In this document: positions 1 through 7,835 of the stretch, in pieces
How the letters are laid out: the number at the start of each line of letters is the position of its first letter
Numbering within the stretch: position 1 is the stretch's first letter
Assembly: GCA_021792455.1 (NCBI GenBank)
Contig: JAJYUP010000001.1
Coordinates: 1 to 58,503, forward strand
DNA length: 58,503 bases
Direction of reading: 5' to 3'
DNA from: Actinomycetes bacterium
GTDB lineage: Bacteria > Actinomycetota > Thermoleophilia > Solirubrobacterales > Solirubrobacteraceae
The notes under the pieces: generated by a model
Told to the model about the DNA's origin: nothing
The model's input: the letters and a program-made list of their open reading frames with translations, nothing else
Databases searched by the model: none
Translations under genes and position numbers: made by a program

Positions 1-156
1 GCCAGCCGCACCCGCAGGGCCAGCCACACCCGCAGCGCCAGCCGCACCCGCAGGGCCAGCCACACCCGCAGCGCCAGCCGCACCCGCAGCGCCAGCCGCA
101 CCCGCAGCGCCAGCCGCACCCGCGGAGCCAGCCGCACCCGCGGAGCCAGCCGCCTC
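1..156 (-). repeat. 9/18-bp tandem repeat coding a Gly-Ala-Ala tail of GlpD
   Basis: Degenerate repeats of gccagccgcacccgcagc and its variants fill the first 150 bases. Read on the minus strand in the glpD frame they give (Gly-Ala-Ala)n with occasional Gly-Val-Ala, Gly-Pro-Ala and Gly-Ser-Ala. The array continues past the window edge. There are no spacers, so it is not a CRISPR. Confidence 0.9.
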
Positions 157-1725
157 ACCGGGCACAGGAAGAAGGTCGCGGGCGCACAGCAATGCGAGTC
201 TCGTCCGGCGCAGGAGCACATCACCGATCGTGCGCGCCTGCTCTCTGCGTGCGGCGAAGGCCACCTCTGCGAGCAGGTCTGGCATCCCATCGACGATCGG
301 ATGGGCGAGCGCTTCCGCCTCTGAGGCGATCGAGAGGACCTCGATCGCATCGTGACCGTAGCGGCTCGCGAGCAGAGCACAGGACTCCCTCGAGACACCT
401 CCACGCGCCCACAGCTGCTCTTCGGAGATCGGCTCGCCTATCGGGATCTCATGCGTCCTGCAGGGCGCATCGAGCGCCTCGCGCTCCACTATCCGGTCGA
501 CGGCCATCTTCGCCATGCGCCGCCACGTCGTCAGCTTGCCGCCCGTGATCGTGATCATCCCGCTCGAGCTCTCGTACAGCTCCGCCTTTCGCGAGATGTC
601 GACTGAGCGGCCAGAGTCGCCGGTCGCGATCAGTGGCCGCACCCCCGCAAACGCGCCAGTCACGTCATCGACGCGCAGATCTGTCGCGAAGAAGCGGTTC
701 ACCGCGTCGAGCAGGTACTCGATGTCCTCCTCGGGGGGCCTGACGTGGGAGAGATCACCGTCGTAGTCGCTGTCGGTCGTGCCGATCAGCGCCCGTCCAA
801 GCCAAGGCAGCGCGAAGATCGTGCGGTTCCCACCTGCGGGAACGATCGCGCCCGCGCGGAGCGGCAGCTGCTCGCAGGCAAGCGTGATGTGCGTGCCCCT
901 GCTCGGCCTGATCTTCGGCAGCTCCGCCTCCCGCATCTCCTCAGGACGCAGCTGGTCCGCCCACACCCCGGTCGCGTTCACGACAGATGCCGCCTCGATC
1001 AGGTGCTCCCGCCCGCTCTCGAGATCGAGGGCGACCACCCCTTCGGCGCGGCCAGAGCGTTCGAGCAGCGAGACCGCGTGCATCCTGTTCGCGCAGATCG
1101 CCCCGAAACGCTCCGCCTCCGCGAGGACCGCGAGCACGAGCCGGGCATCATCGGTCTGGCAGTCGTAGAACAGGTAGCCGCTCGTTGGGCGCCTGCCTCT
1201 CAGCGCGGGCAGCAGCTCGCTCACCTCCTCCCCACTGATGGTGCGGTGGCGCTCAGGGCTCCAGGCCGCCCCCTCCGGCGGCAGGCGGTTCCCAGAGCCG
1301 CCGCCCTGCGCGCCTCTGCGCGCGAGGCGCGCCCGCACGCTGCCGGCCCGGACTGACATGACGTCGTAGAGGTTGAGCCCGAGGCCCGTCATCCGGTCTG
1401 GACGGGAGCCTTCGAACGCCGCGACGACAAGCGGCAGCGGACGCACGAGATGGGGAGCGAGCTTCGTGAGCAGCTGCCGCTCGAGCAGCGCTTCGCGCAC
1501 GAGCCCGAGGTCGAAGCTCTGCAGATAGCGCAGCCCCCCGTGCACCAGCTTGCTCGAGCGACTCGAGGTGCCTGAGGCGAAGTCAGCGCGCTCGATCAAC
1601 CCAACGCTGAAGCCGCGCGTCGCCGCGTCGAAGGCGACGCCCGCTCCCGTGATCCCGCCACCGACGACGAGCAGGTCCAGCTCGCCCGCAGTGAGCGCAT
1701 CCACAGCCGCGCTGCGCTGAAGCAT
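1..1725 (-). CDS. glpD: Glycerol-3-phosphate dehydrogenase, 3' end outside window
   Basis: FAD-dependent, membrane-associated oxidation of glycerol 3-phosphate to dihydroxyacetone phosphate, with electrons passed to quinone. The N-terminus carries the dinucleotide-binding motif VVGGGITGAGVAFDAATRGF, followed by the substrate-side segments SGTSSRSSKLVHGGLRYLQ and TTDSDYDGDLSHVRPPEEDI, all family hallmarks. The frame is continuous from the ATG at 1725 to the window edge. After the usual C-terminal helical domain (TIGDVLLRRTRLALL, about codons 500-510) the protein runs into a Gly-Ala repeat that is still open at base 1. An in-frame GTG at 1764 is an alternative start 13 codons earlier. It lies 57 bp after pntB on the same strand. 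Confidence 0.93.
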   Translation of the reverse strand, partial: MLQRSAAVDALTAGELDLLVVGGGITGAGVAFDAATRGFSVGLIERADFASGTSSRSSKLVHGGLRYLQSFDLGLVREALLERQLLTKLAPHLVRPLPLVVAAFEGSRPDRMTGLGLNLYDVMSVRAGSVRARLARRGAQGGGSGNRLPPEGAAWSPERHRTISGEEVSELLPALRGRRPTSGYLFYDCQTDDARLVLAVLAEAERFGAICANRMHAVSLLERSGRAEGVVALDLESGREHLIEAASVVNATGVWADQLRPEEMREAELPKIRPSRGTHITLACEQLPLRAGAIVPAGGNRTIFALPWLGRALIGTTDSDYDGDLSHVRPPEEDIEYLLDAVNRFFATDLRVDDVTGAFAGVRPLIATGDSGRSVDISRKAELYESSSGMITITGGKLTTWRRMAKMAVDRIVEREALDAPCRTHEIPIGEPISEEQLWARGGVSRESCALLASRYGHDAIEVLSIASEAEALAHPIVDGMPDLLAEVAFAARREQARTIGDVLLRRTRLALLCARDLLPVPGEAAGSAGAAGSAGAAGAAGAAGAAGAAGAAGVAGPAGAAGAAGVAGPAGAAG

Positions 1726-1782
1726 CCCCTCAGTGCCTCGAACGGCCGCGGCTGCGCTGCTCACACATCCCGTCGAGGCCGC

Positions 1783-3246
1783 TCAGACATCCGCGAGCGC
1801 ACTGATGATCTCGCTCACGGCGCTCTTCGCGTCGCCAAAGAGCATCGAGGTCTTCGGGTCGAAGTAGAGCTCGTTCTCGATGCCCGCGAAGCCGGGGTTC
1901 ATCGACCGCTTGATGACGATCACAGACCTGCTGTCGGCGACCTCGAGGATCGGCATGCCGTAGATCGGCGAGGAGGGCGTGTTCTTCGCGGCCGGGTTCG
2001 TGACGTCGTTCGCACCGATCACGAGCGCAACGTCGGTGCGCTGGAACTCTGGGTTGATCTCGTCCATCTCCTTCAGCTGATCGTATGGCACATCCGCCTC
2101 CGCGAGCAGCACGTTCATGTGTCCGGGCATCCGCCCGGCGACCGGGTGAATCGCATACTTCACGTCCACGCCGCGACGCTCGAGCTCAGAGGCGAGTTCC
2201 CTGACTGCATGCTGAGCCTGGGCGACCGCCATCCCATAGCCGGGCACGATCACGACCCTGCTCGCATAGCCGAGCTGGATCGCCGCATCCGCTGCGCTGA
2301 TCGAACGCACGACGCCCGCGTGCTCACCAGCGCCTGCCGCCCCAGCAACAGCGCCTGTGCCGCCGAAGCCGCCCGCGACGATCGCGGGGATCGAGCGGTT
2401 CATCGCCTTGGCCATCAGGTTCGTGAGGATCGTGCCGGAGGCGCCGACCATCATTCCGAACACGATGAGCGCAGGGTTGTTCAGCGCCATGCCCGTCGCC
2501 GCGGCGGAGACACCTGTGAACGCGTTCAAAAGCGCGATGACCACCGGCATGTCGGCACCGCCGATCGGCAGGACGACGAAGTTGCCAAGCGCCGCAGCCG
2601 CAACCAGCATGCCGACGAACGGCCATTCAGAGTGAGCCCCGGCTATCAGATACACGCCGAGACCGAGTGCAACGCAGAGCAGCAGGAGGTTGACGAGCTG
2701 CTGCGCTGCGCCAAGCGTGATCGGCCGCCCTGGCAGCACTTCCTGCAGCTTGCCGAAGGCGATGTTCGATCCCCAGAATGACACTGAGCCGATGATCGCC
2801 GCAAGCACCGAGAAGATCGCGACATAGGTCGGCAGGGCGGCGAGATGAGCTCCAGAGGCCGCGCTGTCGGCGCCATATGTGGAGCCATGGCTGCGAAACT
2901 CGACCCAGGCGATCAGCGCGACTGCCCCACCACCGACGCCGTTGAAGAGCGCGACCATCTGCGGCATCGCGGTCATCTTCACCTTCCGCGCCGCAGGAAT
3001 CCCGATCGCCGCGCCGAGCACGATCCCAATCGCGATCAACCCCCAGTTGCCCTCGCCCTTACTCAAAAGCGTCGCGATCACGGCAATCGCCATCCCGACG
3101 GCCGCGATCCTGTTGCCGCGCACAGCCGTCTTCGGGCCGACGAGACCACGCAGGCCCTGGATCATCAGGATGAAAGCGACGATGTAGAGGCTGTAGGTGA
3201 AGCTCGCAGACTGCACGACGCTCGTCGCGACCGGCAGCGAGCTCAT
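1783..3246 (-). CDS. pntB: NAD(P) transhydrogenase subunit beta
   Basis: Beta subunit (487 aa) of the proton-translocating transhydrogenase, which drives NADPH formation from NADH with the proton motive force. About eight hydrophobic segments occupy residues 10-260. The NADP-binding domain III follows, with VPGYGMAVAQAQ near residue 335 and the diagnostic RMPGHMNVLLAEAD near 370. Its ATG overlaps the pntA2 stop by four bases (ATGA), indicating translational coupling. Length and domain order are normal for the family. Confidence 0.97.
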   Translation of the reverse strand: MSSLPVATSVVQSASFTYSLYIVAFILMIQGLRGLVGPKTAVRGNRIAAVGMAIAVIATLLSKGEGNWGLIAIGIVLGAAIGIPAARKVKMTAMPQMVALFNGVGGGAVALIAWVEFRSHGSTYGADSAASGAHLAALPTYVAIFSVLAAIIGSVSFWGSNIAFGKLQEVLPGRPITLGAAQQLVNLLLLCVALGLGVYLIAGAHSEWPFVGMLVAAAALGNFVVLPIGGADMPVVIALLNAFTGVSAAATGMALNNPALIVFGMMVGASGTILTNLMAKAMNRSIPAIVAGGFGGTGAVAGAAGAGEHAGVVRSISAADAAIQLGYASRVVIVPGYGMAVAQAQHAVRELASELERRGVDVKYAIHPVAGRMPGHMNVLLAEADVPYDQLKEMDEINPEFQRTDVALVIGANDVTNPAAKNTPSSPIYGMPILEVADSRSVIVIKRSMNPGFAGIENELYFDPKTSMLFGDAKSAVSEIISALADV

Positions 3247-3626
3247 CCACCGGCCCCCGTCTGCGAAGAGCCTGACCCTGCAGCGCTCCGCTCCGGCTTT
3301 TGTCCGTCGGCGGGGGAGCTCTCCGCAGCTGTCGGCTTCTTTGCCTTGAACATGTCGAGCATCCTGTCCGTCACAAAAAAGCCGCCGACGATGTTGATCG
3401 TGCCAAACATCACCGCGATGACAAGCAGCGCCTCGCTCAGCGCCCCGAGTTTCGCGAGCCCGAGAAGAAGCAGCGCGCCGACGAGCACGATGCCATGGAT
3501 CGCGTTCGTGCCTGACATCAGCGGCGTGTGCAGCGTGTTCGGGATCTTCGAGATGACTATGAACCCGACGAAGCCGGCGAGCACGAGGATCGCGAGGTTC
3601 GTCGTCAGCACGCTCGCGACGATCAA
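3243..3626 (-). CDS. pntA2: NAD(P) transhydrogenase membrane subunit alpha-2
   Basis: Small membrane subunit (about 127 aa) of the three-subunit transhydrogenase. Three hydrophobic helices surround the conserved IPNTLHTPLMSGTNAIHGIV signature, and a polar Lys/Pro/Ser-rich tail follows. The reading frame is open back to 3803, inside pntA1. I chose the TTG at 3626 because GGGGGAG lies five bases upstream and the protein then starts just before the first helix; a GTG at 3656 is possible. It is the middle gene of the operon and overlaps pntB by ATGA. Confidence 0.9.
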   Translation of the reverse strand: MIVASVLTTNLAILVLAGFVGFIVISKIPNTLHTPLMSGTNAIHGIVLVGALLLLGLAKLGALSEALLVIAVMFGTINIVGGFFVTDRMLDMFKAKKPTAAESSPADGQKPERSAAGSGSSQTGAGG

Positions 3627-3714
3627 GAGAGCTCCCCCACCTTCATCGAGAAGCACGCCGTACGACGGCGGAGCCTCTCCGACGGCAGAGATCGCAAGAC
3701 CTGCGCTGTGACGC

Positions 3715-4863
3715 TCAAGACACCCCTCCTGTGATGGCGGCCGCGTCGAGAGCGGCCTTCGCTCCGTCATGGACCACCTCGCCATCGCGGACGATGCAGG
3801 CACCGCTCACGATCTCGTCATCGAAGTCGAGGTGGATCTGCCCGTCCTCGCCGACGATCAGCTCGAGCAGGGCCAGGACGTTGCGCGCGAACAGCTGGGA
3901 GGCGTGCTCAGCCATGCTCGCAGGGAGGTTGAGCGGCGAGACGATCTTCACGTCGTGCCTCACGATGACCTCTCCAGGAGCCGTCAGCTCGCAGTTGCCG
4001 CCAGCCTCTCCCGCGAGATCGATGATCACCGACCCCGCCCTCATGCCCTTCACCGCCTCCTCCGTGATGAGCTTCGGCGCGGGACGCCCTGGAACGAGAG
4101 CGGTGCTGATCACGACGTCGAACTCCTTTATCGCCTCGGTCAGCGCCTGCTGCTGGCGTTCCCGCTCCTGCTCTGTGAGCTCCCGCGCATAACCGCCTTC
4201 GCCGGCAGCCTCGAGCCCGAGGTCGAGCCAGCTCGCACCAAGGGAGGCGACCTGCTCAGCCACCTCTGGACGCACGTCGTAGCCGGTCGTCCGGGCACCA
4301 AGCCGCCTCGCTGTCGCAAGCGCCTGCAGCCCCGCGACACCTGCCCCGAGCACGAGCACCTTCGCGGGCGGGATCGTGCCGGCCGCCGTCATCAGCATCG
4401 GGTAGAAGCGCCCGAGATGCTCCGCGCCCAGCAGCGCCGCCTCGTAACCGGATACGTTCGCCTGTGAGGAGAGCGCATCCATCGCCTGAGCGCGCGATAT
4501 GCGGGGAATCGCCTCCATCGCGATCGCAGTCGCCTTCGCCTGGGCAAGCGCCTTCGTCGTGCTTGGGCTGGTCAGCGGCGCGAGGAACCCGATGAGCAGG
4601 CACCCCTGCCCAAGCATCGCGATCTCCTCCTCGCTTGGTGGTGCGATCTTCAGCACGACATCGCATCTCCACACCTCAGCGGCCTCTCTGCTCAGCTGTG
4701 CCCCTGCCGCAGCGTAGGCGGCGTCTGGCAGCAGGGCACCCTCCCCTGCGCCCTGCTCCACGAGCACCTCGACTCCCATGCCCGTCAACTTTGAGACGAC
4801 CTCAGGGACGAGGGCGACCCTCCGCTCCCCAGCGAGCCGTTCCTTTGGCACTCCGACCTTCAT
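3715..4863 (-). CDS. pntA1: NAD(P) transhydrogenase subunit alpha-1
   Basis: Soluble NAD-binding domain I (382 aa) of the transhydrogenase, related to alanine dehydrogenase. It starts MKVGVPKERLAGERRVALVP, the canonical N-terminus, at the ATG at 4863; an upstream extension of the frame to 4959 has no family similarity. The Rossmann motif VLGAGVAGLQALATARRLGA lies around residues 167-186. It is the first gene of the pntA1-pntA2-pntB operon and is divergent from the cobalamin adenosyltransferase, with about 125 bp between the start codons. Confidence 0.96.
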   Translation of the reverse strand: MKVGVPKERLAGERRVALVPEVVSKLTGMGVEVLVEQGAGEGALLPDAAYAAAGAQLSREAAEVWRCDVVLKIAPPSEEEIAMLGQGCLLIGFLAPLTSPSTTKALAQAKATAIAMEAIPRISRAQAMDALSSQANVSGYEAALLGAEHLGRFYPMLMTAAGTIPPAKVLVLGAGVAGLQALATARRLGARTTGYDVRPEVAEQVASLGASWLDLGLEAAGEGGYARELTEQERERQQQALTEAIKEFDVVISTALVPGRPAPKLITEEAVKGMRAGSVIIDLAGEAGGNCELTAPGEVIVRHDVKIVSPLNLPASMAEHASQLFARNVLALLELIVGEDGQIHLDFDDEIVSGACIVRDGEVVHDGAKAALDAAAITGGVS

Positions 4864-4988
4864 GGTGCGCGACAACGTACCCGATCGCGCTGGAAGGCGA
4901 CGTGCAGGACACCGACGACCGCCGACCTGCAGCGAATGCACGGCAGGATGACACCCCAAGGACGGGATATGCGAGACTCGCAGGTGCT

Positions 4989-5819
4989 TTGACGGTCAAT
5001 CTCACGAGGATCTACACGAGGCTGGGCGACGCGGGGCAGACCCACCTCGGCGACATGAGCAGAGTCTCGAAGCTCGAGCCGCGGGTGGAGGCGTATGGCA
5101 CCGTCGACGAGCTCAACGCGACGATTGGGCTCGCCCTGCTTTCGCCTGCGCTCTCCGACAGGAGTTCCCAGTGGCTGCGGCGCATTCAGAACGACCTGTT
5201 CGACGTCGGCGCCGATATCGCAGTGCCGCCGAGCGCCGACGAGCGAGGCGAGAGCAGCGAGAGCGGAGCGGGCGCGAGTGCCGAGGGAACCGACGTCGAG
5301 GCAAGCGGAGCCGCGAGCAGGCACAAGGCCCCGAGGAGCAGGTTGCGCATCACCCCTCAGTACGTCGCCTGGCTCGAGCAGGCCTGCGATGAGGTGAATG
5401 AGGCGCTGCCGCCGCTGCGTTCGTTCGTCATCCCTGGAGGCAGCGAGGCCGCCGCGCGCATCCACATCGCCCGCACCGTGTGCCGGCGGGCGGAGCGGAG
5501 GGCGCTCGCGGTGCCTGACCTCAACCAAGAGGTGATCCGCTACCTCAACCGGCTCTCCGACCTGCTCTTCATACTCGCGCGGGCGGCAAATGAGCTTTCA
5601 GATCAGACGAGAGGTGACGACGGCGAGGAGAGCGCGGACCGCGGTGAAAGCGGCGCAGCCCGAGCTCTGCGCGGCGCAGACGAGAACCGCACAGGCAGAG
5701 CAGACCACAGCGGTCGGGGTGGCGAGGAGCACGCTCCGCCTGATGCGGATCGCCCCACGACGTCGCTGTGGCAACCTGGCGCCCACGAGGGAAGGGATCT
5801 CCCGCGGCAGGAGGGCTGA
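4989..5819 (+). CDS. pduO: PduO-type cob(I)alamin adenosyltransferase
   Basis: Transfers the adenosyl group of ATP to cob(I)alamin, giving adenosylcobalamin. The N-terminus LTRIYTRLGDAGQTHLGDMS is the family ATP-binding signature, followed by EAYGTVDELNATIGLA and the C-terminal RTVCRRAERR...YLNRLSDLLFILAR. The TTG at 4989 is chosen because it gives the usual short leader before LTRIYTR and has AGGTG just upstream. Two oddities: an acidic Ser/Gly/Glu insertion of about 35 residues in the middle, and a hydrophilic tail of about 75 residues after the conserved end. The tail has weaker third-position GC than the core and overlaps an opposite-strand frame (5598-5897). A neighbouring B12 uptake operon fits its role. 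Confidence 0.92.
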   Translation: MTVNLTRIYTRLGDAGQTHLGDMSRVSKLEPRVEAYGTVDELNATIGLALLSPALSDRSSQWLRRIQNDLFDVGADIAVPPSADERGESSESGAGASAEGTDVEASGAASRHKAPRSRLRITPQYVAWLEQACDEVNEALPPLRSFVIPGGSEAAARIHIARTVCRRAERRALAVPDLNQEVIRYLNRLSDLLFILARAANELSDQTRGDDGEESADRGESGAARALRGADENRTGRADHSGRGGEEHAPPDADRPTTSLWQPGAHEGRDLPRQEG

Positions 5820-5897
5820 TCGGCGCGGCGTCGAGTCTTCGCAGGCTGGCGCCCTGCACCGAGCGCCAGCTGCCTGCGCCTGACTGATCGAGGGCAC
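5598..5897 (-). CDS. Possible small membrane protein overlapping the pduO tail
   Basis: A 99-codon frame (GTG start) begins 21 bp after the stop of the S-component fusion gene on the same strand. It would encode a basic N-terminus and two hydrophobic stretches (around VLLATPTAVVCSACAVLVCA and AAFTAVRALLAVV). By eye its third-position GC is at least as high as that of the opposing pduO extension. The family is not recognised. Either this frame or the pduO tail may be non-functional, so the call is tentative. Confidence 0.3.
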   Translation of the reverse strand: MPSISQAQAAGARCRAPACEDSTPRRSALLPREIPSLVGARLPQRRRGAIRIRRSVLLATPTAVVCSACAVLVCAAQSSGCAAFTAVRALLAVVTSRLI

Positions 5898-5918
5898 CCG
5901 ACGCCCTCCGCCGTGCGG

Positions 5919-7835
5919 CTACGGCCCTGCGCTCTCGCGAAGCAGGGACTTCAGAGCGGCCATCCACCGGACAGCGATCGCCTCCGCCCCCTCGAGAGCG
6001 CGCCTTGCAAGGGTCGCCGCACGCGCAGCTTCACCGCCCCTCGAATGAGCCGCCGGCGGCACCGCCCCCGCCCTCGCTGCACTGCCGCCCTTCGAGGCGC
6101 TGCCGCCCTGGGGGCCGCCGCCGCGCTTCGAGCCGCTGCCCCCCTTCGCGCCGCTGCCCCCCTTCGCGCCGCTCCCGCCCTGGCGGCCGCTCCCGCGCTG
6201 CTTCGTCGCGCTCCCGCGCTGCGAGCCGCTGCCCCCCTGTCGCCCCTGTCGCCCCTGCTCCACTGGCCTCTGCGCTTGCGAGACTGGCAGCGGCTTCTCA
6301 ACAAGGGCGGGAAGCACCTCTGAGGTCACCCACACAGGTGTCTGGGCGCTTGCCTGCGAGTAGCGGATGCTTCCATTTCCAGCTTGAAGGCCCAGCAGAT
6401 AAGCAAGCGGAGAGTGATCCATCTCTGAGAGCGCTTTGACGGCGAGAAGGCCCTGGACGGCCCACGCAGTCGACTGGGCGTTCGCTTCACCGCCGGCCTG
6501 CTGTGGGAAGCCGCCACTTCTCGCCTGGGCTGAGGCCAGGTAGGAGACGGCGCTCGAGACCACGTGGCCCCTCCCAAGCCCAGCGGCGGCGAGCGCCTCG
6601 AGCACCGCGCCTGTGTCATCGACTTCGCTCGATGAGCCCCTGCCTGCAAAGCTGAAGCCTCCGTCTTCGTTCTGCTGCGAGGTCAGCCACCGCGCGGCGG
6701 CGTCGATCGCTCCTGAGCGCGCAGCGATCCCTGCCGCCCTCAGCGCGAGGATCGCAAAGGCAGTCGTGTTCACCTCGCCTTCGAAGGAGCCGCTCGACTC
6801 GCGCGCAGCCATCAGGCGCGCAAGCAGCTCATCGGAGCCCAGCTTTTCGGAGGGCAGCCCGCAGGCGTGCAGGGCGAGCATCGTGCGCTCGATGTCTCCG
6901 GTGGATTCCAGGTGCGTTGAGCTCAGGGAAAGCGCCTGCGCCAACGTCGGTCCGCCGCCGTCGCGCACTTCGCAGCCTTCGCCGCCCGCCGCCGCAAGGC
7001 CGATCGCCGCCCAACCTGTGTAAAGCGAAGTGCTCTCAGCGCCGGGAGACGCGCCGAAGCCGCCGTCAGGCCTCTGCGCAGAGGCGAGATAGCGGACGGC
7101 CGCCTTCACCGCCTCCTCGAGCGACCTGTGCCCTCCCGTGCTCAGGGAGGCAGCAGACGCGCGCTGAGGGGAGACCGACGCGAGAGCGAAGCAGATCAGC
7201 GCCGAAAGCAGACAAGCGCCTGCAGCCCCGCTTCGCCAGTGCACGGTGCTTCTCGCCTGCGCGCGGCGCAGCAGCCGCACGAGCTCAGGGGCGAACGCAA
7301 GCCCGAACAGAAACGTTGAGATGATGTTCGTCAGATCGAAGGGCAGCGCGCTCGCCGCTGTCGCGAGGAACGCCGCTGGCGTGTGGATCGCACCGAGCGT
7401 CCAGGTGTAGAGGTTCATCACTTCATTGGCGATGAACGCCGCAAAGGCGCAGCCCAGGGCGAGTGTCAGTCGTTTCAGGCGGCGGCGGCTCATCTTCGCC
7501 GCTGCCGCGCCGAGCAGCCCGACGATGCCCCAGCCCGTCATCTGCCACGGGGTGTATGGGCCCTGTCCGAAAACCATGTTTGAGGTCAGCATCCCCAGCG
7601 CGCCGACGACGAACCCAGGCAGCGGCCCAAGCGCGTAGCCGACGGCGAACGTCATCGCCGTGATCGGCTTCACCTCGTCGAGCGCTGCGAAGGCGTCCCT
7701 GCCGAGCGCCGCCAATGCGGACAGCGTCGCCACGAGCGCGACCGTCCGCGCTGAGGGCCGTGAGCGCTCATAGGCAAGCCAGCCTGCCAGAAGCGCAGCC
7801 GCTATCACCGCAAAGGATGCGACTGGCCAGCTCAC
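5919..7835 (-). CDS. ECF transporter S component fused to alpha/alpha-toroid domain
   Basis: A 638-aa fusion. Residues 1-190 are a polytopic ECF substrate-binding (S) component with the signature GQGPYTPWQMTGWGIVGLLG (89-108), typical of CbrT-like B12 S components. An extra hydrophobic segment at about 203-222 ends in ASA-AS, resembling an exported-domain boundary. Residues 235-515 resemble the prenyltransferase/squalene-cyclase toroid, with repeats RPDGGF (255-260), NEDGGF (389-394) and ARSGGF (438-443). A Gly/Ser/Lys/Arg-rich linker (525-600) and a short C-terminal helix follow. The GTG at 7835 is chosen because it overlaps the ATPase stop as GTGA and has GGGGGAGA upstream. Inference: the toroid sits outside the cell and helps bind cobalamin, as the toroid domain of transcobalamin does. 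Confidence 0.88.
   Translation of the reverse strand: MSWPVASFAVIAAALLAGWLAYERSRPSARTVALVATLSALAALGRDAFAALDEVKPITAMTFAVGYALGPLPGFVVGALGMLTSNMVFGQGPYTPWQMTGWGIVGLLGAAAAKMSRRRLKRLTLALGCAFAAFIANEVMNLYTWTLGAIHTPAAFLATAASALPFDLTNIISTFLFGLAFAPELVRLLRRAQARSTVHWRSGAAGACLLSALICFALASVSPQRASAASLSTGGHRSLEEAVKAAVRYLASAQRPDGGFGASPGAESTSLYTGWAAIGLAAAGGEGCEVRDGGGPTLAQALSLSSTHLESTGDIERTMLALHACGLPSEKLGSDELLARLMAARESSGSFEGEVNTTAFAILALRAAGIAARSGAIDAAARWLTSQQNEDGGFSFAGRGSSSEVDDTGAVLEALAAAGLGRGHVVSSAVSYLASAQARSGGFPQQAGGEANAQSTAWAVQGLLAVKALSEMDHSPLAYLLGLQAGNGSIRYSQASAQTPVWVTSEVLPALVEKPLPVSQAQRPVEQGRQGRQGGSGSQRGSATKQRGSGRQGGSGAKGGSGAKGGSGSKRGGGPQGGSASKGGSAARAGAVPPAAHSRGGEAARAATLARRALEGAEAIAVRWMAALKSLLRESAGP

Noticed and set aside
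1-156. Possible CRISPR array in the short direct repeats at the left edge
   Set aside because: The repeats are contiguous, without unique spacers, and are in frame with glpD.
2119-2781. Long plus-strand open frame opposite pntB
   Set aside because: It is antisense to a strongly conserved gene and has no recognisable domain; typical shadow in high-GC DNA. The same applies to the frame at 8443-9516.
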